Below, piece by piece: positions 28,031 to 39,866 of a DNA stretch of 64,000 bases (position 1 is the first letter of the stretch; the number at the start of each line of letters is the position of its first letter). Source of the DNA: Plazaster borealis (lineage: Eukaryota; Echinodermata; Asteroidea; Forcipulatida; Labidiasteridae); NCBI GenBank assembly GCA_021014325.1, contig CM037473.1:2122501-2186500 (forward strand), read 5' to 3'. Under the pieces are notes generated by a model. That model was not told the origin of the DNA, made no database searches, and saw only the letters and a program-made list of their open reading frames with translations. A program made the translations under genes and the position numbers.

Positions 28031-28576
28031 TCATTTTATGTCCATCAGAATTTCTGACCTAAATAATGTAACGGATCTTGGACTGCCGGTAAGTACCGTA
28101 AGGACTCTCTGAGAAGACTCTAACAATGACTCGATACAGGTGTAGTTGTCTCCTGGATTTACTCCCCTAAATGCCCCAACCGGTGCGTAGACTGATACAT
28201 AGGTATTAACATGAATTCGGCCGGGGCGCCAATGCGCATCATCGAACACTATTGTAAGACACGATCTCTCCGCCTGCCGAGTTCACCAGGAAGAAACCAA
28301 GAATTCACCCGCAAAGACCCCAAGCTCTGACTTAGCTCGTCTTTTTTATTTTTTAGAGTGCGTGCATACCACAAGGAGCCAGCGTCTCACAACAAAATGC
28401 CTCTTATCGACGACGCTATTCTTGTTCTTAATCTAAACAATCTTGAGCCAAATGGCACAGGTGAATTAGACTTGTTACAGTCGTATTGCTTCTATTATTC
28501 TACAGCTCAGGTGCTAGTTAGTATTGGTGAATTATCAAACAACTGTGTTGACATTAATTCTGTTATTAAAGTGTAA
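28031..28576. other. unassigned region of higher GC with two open frames
   Basis: The region 28040-28340 is clearly richer in G+C than its surroundings. On the minus strand 28249-28031 reads as VFDDAHWRPGRIHVNTYVSV and beyond. On the plus strand a strong acceptor (TTTTTTATTTTTTAG, ending at 28356) opens a 72-codon frame (RAYHKEPASHNKMPLIDDAI start) that stops at 28576. I recognise neither. It could be a promoter with a first exon, or a fragment of an inserted element. Confidence 0.2.
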
Positions 28577-29234
28577 TTTTATGACTTGTGTGATTAATCC
28601 TTGTACCTTCACAGTGTTATTTATTTAACAATAGAAGAGTCCTTAAATTTATCGAGCTCTAGGATTAAACTCTAATTTAATAGACCCCGAAATAATTAAG
28701 GATTTCTATTTTCGTTACAATATAAAGAAGTCCAAATTAGAATTTTGAAAGATAAGGAAAGAGACACTTCGGATGACAAATTGGGATAGGACTAAAATGT
28801 GGCATCTTAATTATCGCTGAACTAGTCCTCATCCTTGCCTCCGTGAATCCATCCTTCACGCTTCAAAAACTTTCTGCCATCTCTATCGGTTATTTATTAT
28901 TGTGTCTTCGTCTTTTTTAATTAATTGGGTATTCAAGGCAATAAAAAAAACATAAATTTTATTGTCATTATTCCACGTAGCATGACTTCTCAATATGGTA
29001 TTCCTGGCACTTTATTAATTACACCGGTTTGATTAAAAAATGTTGCGGTATTTGATTCCTCAAAGGATACTGTGGGATTAATGGTGGGGGGGGGTGAGGG
29101 TGATGCTGGGACATTGTTTATGAAGTAAGATATAAAGGATCGGCTGCTCATTTTCTTTCGCTGTTGAATACACACAATGGGTCCAAGTACTTTAACATAT
29201 TCTCTATGACCCAATAAATCCACAAAGAATTGTC

Positions 29235-29450
29235 AACAAGAATTGAATAGATGTTAATTTTGCATCAGGGATAAAGAATATAATTTGTTTTTAACCTTAC
29301 ATTGATGTGTATTAAGCACTGTATACTGGGTACTTTCCCCGAGTTCTGTGAAAACAATCCACAGGCAAATCACTCGGGTGGGATTCAAACCCACGACCTT
29401 TGCATTGCTAGAGCAGATGGCTTACCACTAGACCACCGAGCTAGCCTGGT
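29235..29450 (-). mobile_element. tRNA-derived SINE, family B
   Basis: On the minus strand, from the right: A box TAGCTCGGTGGTCTAGTGG, B box GGTTTGAATCCC, then a body (ACTCGGGGAAAGTACCCAG) that matches 37745-37962. The A/B spacing is as in a tRNA. Confidence 0.85.
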
Positions 29451-29565
29451 GGCTAGAAGGCAGTGCGAATCCTATGTGTTATTTGTACATTGACCTAGCT
29501 TTTGCATCAAGAAAACTATGGTGACCATTTGGAGCCTGGCTAAATTGCAAAAAAAAGTACAAATT

Positions 29566-29933
29566 TTAAAGGCACATTCAAAATAATTGTTAGCATTAAA
29601 ACTTACTTGGTAACGATCAATGGAGAGCTGTTGATAGTATAAAACATTGTGAGAAACGGCTCCCTCTTAAGTAATGTCGTTTTTGAGAAAAAAGTAATTT
29701 CTTAGTAAAATATTTGAATTCATTTTGAGACCTCACGCGTGAGGTCTCGAAATTACATCTGAAAGCACACAACTTCATGTGACAAGGGTGTTTTTTCTTC
29801 CATTATTATCTCGCAACTTCGATGACCAATTGAGTTCAAATTTTCACAGGTTTGTTATTTTGTGCATGTGTTGAGATACACCAAGTGAGAAGACTGGTCT
29901 TTGACAATTGCCAAAGGTGTCCAGTGTCTTTAA
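29566..29933. mobile_element. TTAA-flanked TIR element (family T), CGCG-centred palindrome
   Basis: TTAA on both sides. The ends AAAGGCACATTCAAAATAA and CCAAAGGTGTCCAGTGTCTTT are partly eroded. The centre GAGACCTCACGCGTGAGGTCTC is a perfect palindrome of about 22 bases. The right half carries CAACTTCGATGACCAATTGAG and GATACACCAAGTGAGAAGAC. Confidence 0.88.
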
Positions 29934-30562
29934 ATGATTTTTACTCTTTAAAAACCCCACAATTGCAAGATAGAAAAAGTTGAAGAGCAATTGATACAAA
30001 AATGTAGGCCTCTTCAATCTCTAATGGAATTGCATTCCATGTCCCCCCCCCCACCTCCCCAAGTTCTAAGGAACAAATATGGAAATATGTGACGGCCTCT
30101 CAAGGTGAAACTGAAAAACACTGTTTTTATCATCAGTCATTGCACTTTATAGAAGAAGTAGGTTAAAGTTCTCAGTCTAATATGTTGAAGCCATTAGTAA
30201 TGGGCTTTTGTCAATGTTCATGAATTAAATTTTAGTGGAATTTGCAACTTATGCAAAAAGGGCCTCTTTCTTTTTACCTTTTTTGTTAAGTCTGTCCGGC
30301 TCTCTGCAACAATTTACTTTATACAATAATTGTGTTATTTTACTGCTGAACTGGTTTAGAGTACGCGGCCAACACTGGTAATTGTCAAAGACCAGTATCC
30401 GCACTTTGTTTGACCCAACATGTATATGATATAACAAACATGTGAACTTGAATTGCAAGAAAACATTGAAAAAAACCATCACTGTTTTCAGTGTTTTGAT
30501 CTGATTTTGGACTCGCAAGACCAAAACTAACTGTTTCACTCATTTCTCAAAAACCAAAGCAT

Positions 30563-30929
30563 TTAAAGGAACATTACAGAATTGGTTTCTGCTAACAAAA
30601 CAGTTAAGCACTTTATATAATCCACCATATACATAAACTGACAAACCTGTAGAAGTTTGAGATCGATCGGCCATCTGGGTCACGAGAAAATAGTGAAAAA
30701 CCGATAACACATTTGCATGTGTTATACAATGCATGAATAAAACGCTCATGAGCGATAAACTCCGATCGGAAATTAGTATTATTTATTTCTCATCAAATAT
30801 GGCATTTCAGACAGAAATATTTCTAGGGACGTTTTCTACTATCATCATCATTAGACCGTGTAAGTTTTATGATGTAAATCTGTGATCTTAATGAAAATTT
30901 TAATTACCAGTTCTGTAATTTTCGTTTTA
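30563..30929. mobile_element. family T relative with palindromic centre
   Basis: Left end TTAAAGGAACATTACAGAATTGG; right end TTACCAGTTCTGTAATTTTCG. The interior contains CACGAGAAAATAGTGAAAAAC, as in the copies at 32264 and 38659. Two short palindromes occur (ACACATTTGCATGTGT and CGCTCATGAGCG). Confidence 0.75.
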
Positions 30930-31539
30930 GGAACAAATTTTGACGGGAAATTTTCCCTATACCATGTAAGGTATGTGTAAATCTGTGAACATTTATATTT
31001 TCAATCTTACAATGTTATGCACACCCTTTATATAGTTTGCTTGGTGGAAATGCAATCTTATGAAGTCTGCAGTATCAGTATAACACCATGGGAATTTCTT
31101 ATATGAAATGTGATGAGAGTTACTCCATCAGTTTTTATGGCAAAGCCAACACAACTCATAAGAGATATGTCCATGGTGTCTAGATAATATTTCTTAGGTT
31201 ATTTATGACCAACGTATGTAAATTACCAGACATGATGAGAGATTGCAACATGATCTACTAAATATGTGACCACAGGTGATCCATGTCAACTCAAATACAT
31301 TGTTGTTGATCTCTTAAAAATGGCAGATCACAATAAGCAATTTAGAACATGATTTCCTTGTCAATTGTGATCATCATTTTAATCCTCTTTTTTCCACCTC
31401 AATCAAAATACAAAAAGTTTTAGTTTGATTTGGATGGACTCATTACTGTACAATGCACCTATAATTAATCACACAATGAGTAATCTATCCAGACAATGGT
31501 TGTTAGGTTTTACTTAGAGCTAACGGTTAATGTTCAATA

Positions 31540-31977
31540 GATTGTTAAGTACTCCAAATAATGTTTACCATAATAACTCACTAAGTGAGAAGCACTGCAG
31601 CTGTTGATACAATAAACTATTTTGAGAAAGGATTCCCTGATAATGTGGTTTGGATAATTTGCAAACATTTGAATGTCAGAAACGATTCATGCATGAATCG
31701 TTTCTCAGATTTCTGATGGTTGTTGTACGTTTGCAAATGCTACGGCCAGAGATGCTGGTTGGTACCCGCTGTCACTTCGCTAAATGTGGATGGATTCAAC
31801 GTTGTGTGAAAATACTCACAGTGTGAAAATACTGTGACATTTGTTTGCTGTTTTCTCAACAAGTAGACACTGTATTCAGCTGAAACTTTCACATGTGACT
31901 TTTATTGTATCTTCCTCTATAATTGTGCCTATAAATCAGCATTATGTTGACAACAAATCTATGACCCTACCTTTAAG
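31540..31977. mobile_element. family T relative with TTCATGCATGAA centre
   Basis: The centre AGAAACGATTCATGCATGAATCGTTTCT is a perfect palindrome. The right end TATGACCCTACCTTTAA matches 11358-11747. The interior shares GAGATGCTGGTTGGTACCCGC and AGCTGAAACTTTCACATGTG with the copies near 1 kb and 11.5 kb. Confidence 0.8.
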
Positions 31978-32263
31978 TTTAGTAAAGCCAACATTTTTTG
32001 GGATGCATATTTTGCATTCATTCATGTTATTACCCTCTCTAACAAAAAGCCAGGGGATTTAAAATCAACCTTGAGAGTAAGTCAGGATGACAAATCAACT
32101 ACTTGAAGAAGTAAACAAGGAACAAGGAAGTACAAGATGTAAGATCTCATGACTTAAAGTGTTAAAGGATTGACACAATAGCCATTGCTGGTCCTTGGAA
32201 CCAAACAGCAAAATCAATAATCAGACCACGTAACTGTTGTCGTTTACCACGCTGTGACTCTGA

Positions 32264-32619
32264 TTAAAGGGTGTGTACAACATTGGTAAAAATGAAAATA
32301 TAAATGTTCACAGATTGTCACCTAACTTAATACATGGTATAAAGATGATCATGGTGGAAAACTTCCCTTGAAATAGTTTTGCTTGAAATGCCATAGTTTT
32401 TTAGGAAATGAGTAAAATAACATTCTTTATCCTGCAGGATAAATTCCGATGTTTGAAAAGAAGTTAAAACACATCAGGGGGTTTTTCACTGTTTTCTCAT
32501 GACTCCGATAACCGATTGAGCTTAAACTTTCACAGATTTGTTATTTCATGCATATGTTGGGTCACATCAAGTGTGGATGGAGGTCTTCGGCAAATACCAA
32601 TGTTGTACACACCATTTAA
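32264..32619. mobile_element. TTAA-flanked TIR element (family T)
   Basis: TTAA both sides; ends AAAGGGTGTGTACAACATTGG and CCAATGTTGTACACACCATTT form a nearly perfect 21-bp inverted repeat. The right half has CTCATGACTCCGATAACCGA and GGTTTGTTATTTC-like blocks shared with 41875-42160. Confidence 0.88.
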
Positions 32620-32743
32620 CCCAGCAAATTACTCCCTCTATGTCCCTGGATCGATGTTGAGTTAACATCTTGATGTCGATGACACTATGGAGGATGACAT
32701 TGAGGAGATATCGATCACTATGGCAGATTTTTCTAATCACCTT

Positions 32744-33210
32744 TTAAAGGGATTGTAGATGTTTGGTAATTTGAACCCACTGTTTGTTTCAATCCTATAT
32801 AGTTGTAGATATATACCGGTACCATAAAACTAACCTGTGAAAGTTTCATTTCAAAAGGTGGTAGCGTTTTTGAGATATTGCCAAAAATCTGGAGCGGTTA
32901 TGTTCACGCAGGAAGAATAATCTGCGACTGGAATACACTATCTGAGAAACGTTACTGCAGTAACTCTCAGATTCAAATTTGGGGGGATAAAAAGTGATAT
33001 CTTTTTCCATAACCTCAGTACTTCGAAGTGTAAAGTTTCTCAAAATGCCAATCCCATGGGGGGATAAAAAGTGATATCTTTTTCCATAACCCCAGTACTT
33101 CGAAGTGAAAAGTTTCTCAAAATGTATTATACTATCCAAAGCTGCTGTACTTCTTACCAAGTATGTTTTTTTTGTCGTTAATTTTCAGAGTCATTACCAA
33201 ACGTATTGTT
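32744..33210. mobile_element. family T element with internal 75-bp duplication
   Basis: The left end TTAAAGGGATTGTAGATGTTTGG and the GATATTGCCAAAAATCTGG block are as in 21990-22377. The segment GGGGATAAAAAGTGATATC to AAGTTTCTCAAAATG occurs twice in direct order (about 32980-33048 and 33060-33125). The right end lacks the usual CCTTTAA. Confidence 0.85.
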
Positions 33211-33559
33211 TTATGGTCCTCACTCTTAGTAGTACCTACCTCAATGGTAGTACCAGCATTGCCAGAAGGTGCATGTCACTGAGTCCGTGGTTTATTTTTT
33301 CAGTGCTTGATGTTTTGGTCGTTGCAAATGCCGTTTTTAATTTAGAAAGCTGTAAATTTTGTGTTTTAGAGATGTGTCAAAGTTTCCGTTAGTAGTGAAA
33401 AGGTCAGAGACTTTTCCGATAAAATGTCACTCAGTGCCGTGACTAATGTCAGAAATACTGTCGTCTTGTAATCATTATTTCATTTGATCTTTTGAGTCAT
33501 CTTTCCTTGAGGTACCGGTAGATGTTTCAGTGAATTTCTTGTTTTTGTTCTTTGCCCTT

Positions 33560-33830
33560 CTGCCAAAGTCTTTTTGATGGTTAGTATTTTGTCTTTAATT
33601 GTTTACTGGTTGATTTTAGATTTTGTTTCCTGAGAATCTGATTTGTTTGTGCTCTCCCCGAAAAAGCAATGTTTCTCACAGGATGACATTTGACAAAAGC
33701 ATAACTCTACTGAACCGTTTAAATTTATCACAGGATTTAAACAATTTCTTGTTGTATTTTTGTCTGTGCCCTTTCTGCCAAAGTCTTATCCACGGTTAGT
33801 ATTTTATCTTTGAAGTTTTTTAATTATTAT
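33560..33830. repeat. diverged direct duplication
   Basis: TGCCCTTCTGCCAAAGTC-TTT-GGTTAGTATTTTGTCTTT at about 33552-33598 recurs as TGCCCTTTCTGCCAAAGTC and CGGTTAGTATTTTATCTTT at about 33768-33812, about 215 bp apart. Confidence 0.6.
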
Positions 33831-33850
33831 ATGAGGGCCCCAAAAGATCA

Positions 33851-34153
33851 GGGCCCAATTTCATAGAGCTGCTTAAGCAGAAAATACTGCTTAAAAAATC
33901 CCTGCTTAGCAATAATGATCAGGGTACCAGTCACAAAATGTACATGTGGCATGGTATTTTGACTGGTAACCTTATTCTGGTTAGCATAATTTTGTTTTGC
34001 TTAGCATATTTTTGTGCTTAAGCAGCTCTATGAAATTTCATGGCTCTGCTTACCTTGGAATTCTGCGCTTACAGCCCATAGAATTATGTGCTTCACAGGG
34101 CTCTGTATAAGCACAGAATTCCGTGGTAAGCAGAGACATGAAATTGGATCCCG
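33851..34153. mobile_element. two adjacent MITEs of the CCCAATTTCAT family
   Basis: The first, 33851-34039, has ends CCCAATTTCATAGAGCTGCTTAAGCAG and CTTAAGCAGCTCTATGAAATT (inverted; core AGAGCTGCTTAAGCAG). The second, 34037-34153, has ends TTTCATGGCTCTGCTTACC and GGTAAGCAGAGACATGAAATT. They touch or share a base at the junction. Confidence 0.8.
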
Positions 34154-34489
34154 CTGTGCTGGATGGGTCACCCTCGTTAAATATGGTTTAAATAATAATT
34201 GGATCATAAATTCACTTTTTAAAGGGATGGTAGCAAACATTAAATTTGCTTACCAGTCGCCGTGCGCCTGCAACGTTACATATCCCTGCTGTGGAGTTTG
34301 TTGCAGTAACCGACAGATACAGATAACAAGAAATAATTTTGTACTTAATAACCAATTCAGGAATCTTTATCATAAATGTGCAATCCCTTGAAAAAGTCAA
34401 CAAATTGTCCACACGGAATTCGGTTCCTCTTCTTTTGTCAGTTTCCAGCGCAAGGACGTAATTGGTGATAGCCCTTGTACTCATCAGTT

Positions 34490-34745
34490 TCTCATTTAGA
34501 ATAATTGACCATATTTTTGACCGCATGAGGGCGCTTTCATCAGGGAATTGTCTTGCATCACAATTACAGTTTCATCTTATTCCAATTGCCTGTATGTAGT
34601 TTTCTTGCACCAATGACAGAATACATAAACATAATAAAAACAACAGTGAATAAAACCCAGTTTGTTTACTTGTTTTGCATCACGTGAATTCGGTTGACAT
34701 ACACCCTCACGCGGTCAAAAATACGGCGAATTGGAGTTTTTGGCT
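34490..34745. repeat. inverted GCGGTCAAAAATACGG segments
   Basis: ATATTTTTGACCGCATGAGG at 34510-34530 and CCTCACGCGGTCAAAAATACG at 34705-34727 are inverted. A third, direct copy occurs near 61278-61300 (CCTCATGTGGTCAAAAATACGG). These are probably ends of a dispersed element. Confidence 0.55.
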
Positions 34746-35265
34746 CGATGGAAGCACAAGTTGTAGTCAATCGATGGTGATGGTTATATAGTTGCGTCTT
34801 GATCATTGATGTTGCACCTTGGAACAACAGAACCAGTTTATAACGTCTCATGGCCGTACACCATTGATCAGGCCGTGTAACGTACTTATGTATATAGTCC
34901 CTTGTGTTGATATTTACACGGTAACAGCTGTATAGACCCTGGCCGAACAATTTAGGTTCATCGTTGACCGTAATGTCCCGATGAGGAGGGTTTCACCATT
35001 AGTGTTACCACCTATAAAGGCAGGGTTCACATACCCTCGTATAATTATGTTTTCAATTTTTGGAATTCTTGACGTAGTGCAGACGTCGTTCGGATTTCAT
35101 CAGAGTTGTTATGGACTTGAGTGTACATTAGGGACATGGTAGTCATTTATAATCTGATCACCTTCACTGTAATACTTCACTGGTATTCACTGGTATAACG
35201 ATCATTGTCAATATCAAACAGTGTGGACAACTTCCTCACTCCTCGTTGCATCCTTTTGATACTGT

Positions 35266-35407
35266 GGAGTCTTATTCTTGTAGTGTCTTCATTAATTGTC
35301 TGCAATTGTCGTCTTGTATCAAGTCACAATTTCTGAAAATTGTTTGTGACTTGATACAAGAAGCAAAATGGAGACAATTTATTAAGACATTACTAGAATA
35401 AGACTCC
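35266..35407. repeat. long near-palindromic hairpin
   Basis: GGAGTCTTATTCT, AATTGTCT and CTTGTATCAAGTCACAA on the left pair in order with TTGTGACTTGATACAAG, GAGACAATT and AGAATAAGACTCC on the right. The whole 142 bp folds into one stem with a small loop. It may be a MITE. No target duplication is visible. Confidence 0.85.
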
Positions 35408-35855
35408 AACATATTAAAAGTCACAAACAATTTTCACAGCGGGTGTTGTGTGTACAGAGCTTTTGTCCTATTTTGTAAACGTAGTTTTCATTATGCCCTA
35501 AATCAAAAAAGAAGAAAAAAAAGTCCACCAAAAATAATAAAAATATGGTGCGCACAAAAACAAAAAATTGCGGGAAAAAAAGGACCAAATGGCTTGAATT
35601 TGATGTTCATTTCCAAAAAAATTCCAACTCCCCGCGTTGCTGCGCGATGGGCTGCGTTATTGCGCATGTACATTTTCTTGCATATTCGCCACCCCAAAAA
35701 TTCTAGTGGCTACCCATAAAAATAATTTCCTGGTTACGGGCCTGACTATAAAGAGCACAAAGAAAAAGAATGGGAGATTTAGGGTCAGGATTGGATTGAT
35801 TCTTCTGTCTACACATCCAGCTCATCAAGCATTCTGACATCTACAGCAGGATGAA

Positions 35856-36229
35856 TTAAAGGTATCGAACACGTTTGGTAATGACTCAAAACAAATATTA
35901 GCATAAAAACTTACTTGGTAACAAGCAACGGAGAGCTGTTGATAGTATAAAACATTGTAGGAAACGACTCCCTCTGAGATAACGTAGTTTTTGAGGAAGA
36001 GGTAATTTCTCACTAAAATAATAAAAACTTCTTGCAAGAAGTTTTTATTCCTATCTGAAAGCACACAAATTTGTACAACAAGGGTGTTTTTTCTTTCATC
36101 ATTTTCTTGTAACTTCGATGACCAATTGAGCCCAAATTTTCACAGGCATGTTAATTTATGCATATGTTGGGATACACCAAGTGAGAACACTGGTCTTTGA
36201 CAATTTCCAAACATGTTCAGTGCCTTTAA
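35856..36229. mobile_element. TTAA-flanked TIR element (family T), TTGCAA centre
   Basis: TTAA both sides; ends AAAGGTATCGAACACGTTTGG and CCAAACATGTTCAGTGCCTTT. The centre AATAAAAACTTCTTGCAAGAAGTTTTTATT is a perfect 30-bp palindrome (seen as ATAAAAACTTCTTGC then GCAAGAAGTTTTTAT). Near-identical copies are at 42168, 45309 and (inverted) 57460. Confidence 0.93.
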
Positions 36230-37700
36230 TATAGGATTCTATAATTGATTCTACCCAGAATCAGCCCAAGGGTTTCCATGCATCACAGATGGCTAACAAT
36301 TAGGTAATTGTTTTACACAAGTCAGAATCAATAAAGATTTAAGCTCTGGTTTTCCAGTCAGAGCACAATGAGATTAGTCCAAATTAGAAAGCTGTTTAGT
36401 GTGAGAAATAAAAGTCAATACATGCTGATTACATTGTAAAGTGAAATCATTAGACTAATGTGTGAAGTCAGGACTGGTTTCAGAATAGTGCTATGGGTCA
36501 TTGGTTGTAGGGGTTTGGATAAATATCATAAAAATAGTTCACAGTTTTCCCACCTATTTCAACTTGCCTTCTCTCAATCTTTGTAATTTTCAGTTTTTGT
36601 AAAGCGCATCAAGATTTCTCCCAGTTATGTTTTGCGCTATATAAGTATTACTACTTATTGTTATTATTATTATTATAGGAGTCTCAAATTCAAAGTATGT
36701 TTTCAAAGTTCATGATGTAGCAATGGTAACTGCTGCTCATCAAAGAGTTCTGCTGCAGATGGATCATAAACAAATTAATTTGAAAATAACTGACTTGTAA
36801 TTATTTTACTTGCCATTTGTTGTTTTACTTTTCACTACAATTTTAGATTTCTGTGAATTATATAATGTCAATTGTTATTCTTTTCAATGAGCAGGGTCTG
36901 GGAGGGCACATCTTTTTTTTATGACAGTTTTTTTACTTTTGCCTTTCCCTGGACAGCCTCTGCTCGTAATATTGTAGGCCTATTGTCCAAAGAATAAAAA
37001 AATGAATTTAAAATAAATAAATAAATACAAAACATGCCAAAAAACTAATATGAGAGACTGAGGCAGTGCTATGTACAGAAGAATTTGCAGATATTTGTTA
37101 CGATTTTGCAATTTGTTTTATTTGAATCCTGGGGAGAACCCGTTTATTCAAGTTGACCTACAGCTTCTTGTGAATGACTTGTAAGTACAGCAAACAAAGG
37201 TTTAACGTACTTTGCCTGCCTACTTTTAAACAATGTTTTGTGACACAAGTTTCTACTCCAACTTGCACTTTCATTTTCTATGTGCTTTCATGTATTGATA
37301 ACATTTCTGTTTGTTGACATATTAAGTCGAACAAAAAACCAAAAAAACTATGGTAGAGATTACAATTGGGTTTTACGATCCAATTGTGTGTTGTCAAATG
37401 AAGAAGTTATTTACAGATTTGTTGTCAAAATTTTATTAATGAAAAGCAAATTTATTTGGAGAGTTCGTGGGAAAATCATTTAGGTGTGAAAAGTACAAAA
37501 AAGTACCAGTTGTAATGGATTTTGTTTTCTTCATTTGCATTTTTTGAAACTACACAGTGAAATATGCATGCCATCTGTCCGTTTACTGAACAGTTATTTT
37601 GTTTAAATACTGCTTAATACATATTTTTATGGAGAGAAATTGCCAGTAATTTAATAAAGCAATTATTTTTTCTGGGTTTGATGGAGAACTTGTTTGTAAA
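36230..37700. other. intron-like or intergenic, LINE tail only
   Basis: A LINE-type 3' tail is seen at about 36598-36678 (AAAGCGCATCAAG, TTTTGCGCTATATAAGTATT, then TTATTG and ATT repeats). The rest is AT-rich DNA without a supported exon. Confidence 0.45.
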
Positions 37701-37744
37701 GCGTAGTGCCTATAACAGGGCTCAAACATGGGGGGAAAATCCGC

Positions 37745-37962
37745 AAGACCAAAGGGCTTTTAATAGATGTTAAATTTGCATCGGGGATAAAGAATATTGT
37801 TATTTGGTTTTACCCGTACACCGATGTGTGTAATCAGCACTGTATACTCAGTACTTTCCCGAGTCCTGTGAAAAAAAAAACACAGGCATATTACTCGGGT
37901 GGGATTCGAACCCAAGACCTTTGCCAATCTAGAGCAGATGTCTTACCAAAGGGCTTGTTGCT
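37745..37962 (-). mobile_element. tRNA-derived SINE, family B
   Basis: Matches 29235-29450: TAGATGTTAAATTTGCATC, CAGCACTGTATACTCAGTAC and GGTGGGATTCGAACCCAAGAC. On the minus strand GGTTCGAATCCC is the B box. The A-box end is lost within the GGGCTTTTAATAG/CTTACCAAAGGGC surroundings. Confidence 0.8.
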
Positions 37963-38658
37963 CAACATTTTTACTGGCCCAGAATTGCTCTAACAAGACC
38001 AGAACAGTTTAACATGCATACTGTTTTGATTTGCACAAGCACTATGACATACGGTATAAGATAAGATTTATCTCATTTGTCTTTATGGGCATACATACTT
38101 CATTACTCAATAGAATTGAAAGTTGTTTATCAGACATTTGAACATAACTTGTTTTTGTTTAAGATATTACAAAGTGAGGTTCTATTATTCAATTGAAAAT
38201 CACAAGAATGCAGGACTTGTCCAGTCATGAGTTTACAGGCCAAACACTAAAACTACTGGCCTCAGGCCTGTGGTCCAGTGTAAAGTTTGAGCCCTGTACA
38301 AGCATGGAGTCCAACATGCTGCTGTTACCAGCCAGCTTTAAGGTCAAGGTTCATCAAAACCAGAAAACATCCCTAGGTTTTCTTCTGCCAGATATTAAAT
38401 TGTGTTTATACTAAATGCACAAAGTATACATCACTTTACATAAACTGAGTAAGCGGGAAATTTGTTTTTTAAAAGAAATTCGTTTTTTTAGAAGAAATGC
38501 ATGAGAATGTGTCTTAAAAAAACCTGACTTTCTTGAAGTTTTCTTTCTTTGAATGTTTCAGTAAATCTTGTCGCCTTTATCTATCCCTTGATTCATAACA
38601 ATCTGCAATAATTTACTTACACTTGAGCAAAGAGTGCAGTGTCTGGAGTATATTACAG

Positions 38659-39011
38659 TTAAAGGTATTGTACACTTTTGGTAACAGCTCAAAATCAGTG
38701 TCCACATTTTGTGTGATTAAACATATGCATGAACAAACAAACCTGTGAAAGTTTTAGCTCAATTGGTCATCGAGGTCGCGAGAAAATAGTGAAAAGAGAC
38801 CTTATGTGTTTTCTGTTTTTTCAAACATCGAGTTTTTATCACGCGTGATAAAAACTATTGTTTTACTCATTTCTCAGGAACGATAGCATTTTATGCAGGA
38901 ATATTTTAAGGAACCCTTTCTACCATTACTTACTTTAAATCATGTAAGTTATGTGTGAATCTGTGAACATTTGTGTTTTTCGATCTTACCAATAGTGTAC
39001 AGGGCCTTTAA
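38659..39011. mobile_element. TTAA-flanked TIR element (family T), ACGCGT centre
   Basis: TTAA both sides; ends AAAGGTATTGTACACTTTTGG and CCAATAGTGTACAGGGCCTTT. The centre AGTTTTTATCACGCGTGATAAAAACT is a perfect palindrome. The left half has the block GCTCAATTGGTCATCGAGG in inverted orientation relative to copy 35856; the right half (GAATCTGTGAACATTTGTG) is a different arm. Confidence 0.9.
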
Positions 39012-39244
39012 CTGATGATAAATATAACTGAGTGGTTAAACATAACCATGGAGGAAGCGGAGTGCTTATCATATTCCTAACCTACGGCTGAGTAGAATCA
39101 CTTTCTCAACCAATCCTACATGAATTATTATCAACCAACAGGAATGATCATCATGTCACTTATATCAAGATGTTTCCCTAATGACTTCATCCTTGATACA
39201 TGAAGATGACATTGGTCTAGTTTCAGTAATGGACTTTTAGGCCT

Positions 39245-39310
39245 GCACTAAACGTCACACTTTTGCCGTGTCGAACTCAAATGATTTTTACACGGCAAAA
39301 GTGCGGCAAT
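39245..39310. repeat. small inverted repeat, CACACTTTTGCCGTGT
   Basis: CACACTTTTGCCGTGT pairs with ACACGGCAAAAGTGCGG across about 22 bases. It is a foldback core of unknown origin. Confidence 0.7.
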
Positions 39311-39728
39311 TAAAACGAATTGGTGACAAACATCGAATTTAGTAAAATAGTTTGCAGCACTTAAAGTAATTCAAAATGGCCACGTGGGAGAAAATTTCTA
39401 AAGAGTCACGTTTCATTATGGCAATTCGAGCTGTGACACTAAAATATTAATGGCAAAATGCTAATATTGTTCCTTACATCAAATGTTGTCCTTATTATTA
39501 CCATCGTTGGTGAGTGGCGTTCATCGTCTTTTTTTAAGAGTGTCAAATAAAATTGATTAGTTTAATTCTGAAATCTACAGATTATGTTTGTTCCAGTCAG
39601 AAGTTGTTTCCCATCCCATCCCTGAATACACAGCTGTGGAACTAACAAGGAGAACATTCACATTATTAGAAAATACACATAAAACATTTTTCAAAAGCTT
39701 TGCGCATGCGTATTCCCACAGCATTGCC

Positions 39729-39866
39729 TGACTGAGAATTCATGTAAAGTTCATGCTAGAGAGGTTTGCGGAAGCACTATTTAACAGAATATCTTTAAGA
39801 GTTGTACGGGCTCTGAAAAGATCCAACGAGAGCCGACATGGTGCTATATTCCGATCATACCAAGTG
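39729..39866 (+). other. exon-like open frame, unassigned
   Basis: After an acceptor-like CTGAG, a plus-strand frame reads IHVKFMLERFAEALFNRISL and continues VVRALKRSNESRHGAIFRSY to a TAA at about 39866. The segment is more GC-rich than its surroundings and the peptide looks protein-like. The minus strand is also open here (residues NQTEVEFYTWYDRNIAPC). No family is recognised. Confidence 0.15.

Noticed and set aside
34014..34391. 125-codon plus-strand frame (starts in CTCTATGAAATTTCATGG)
   Set aside because: It runs through two adjacent MITEs and their inverted ends; the translation is repeat sequence.
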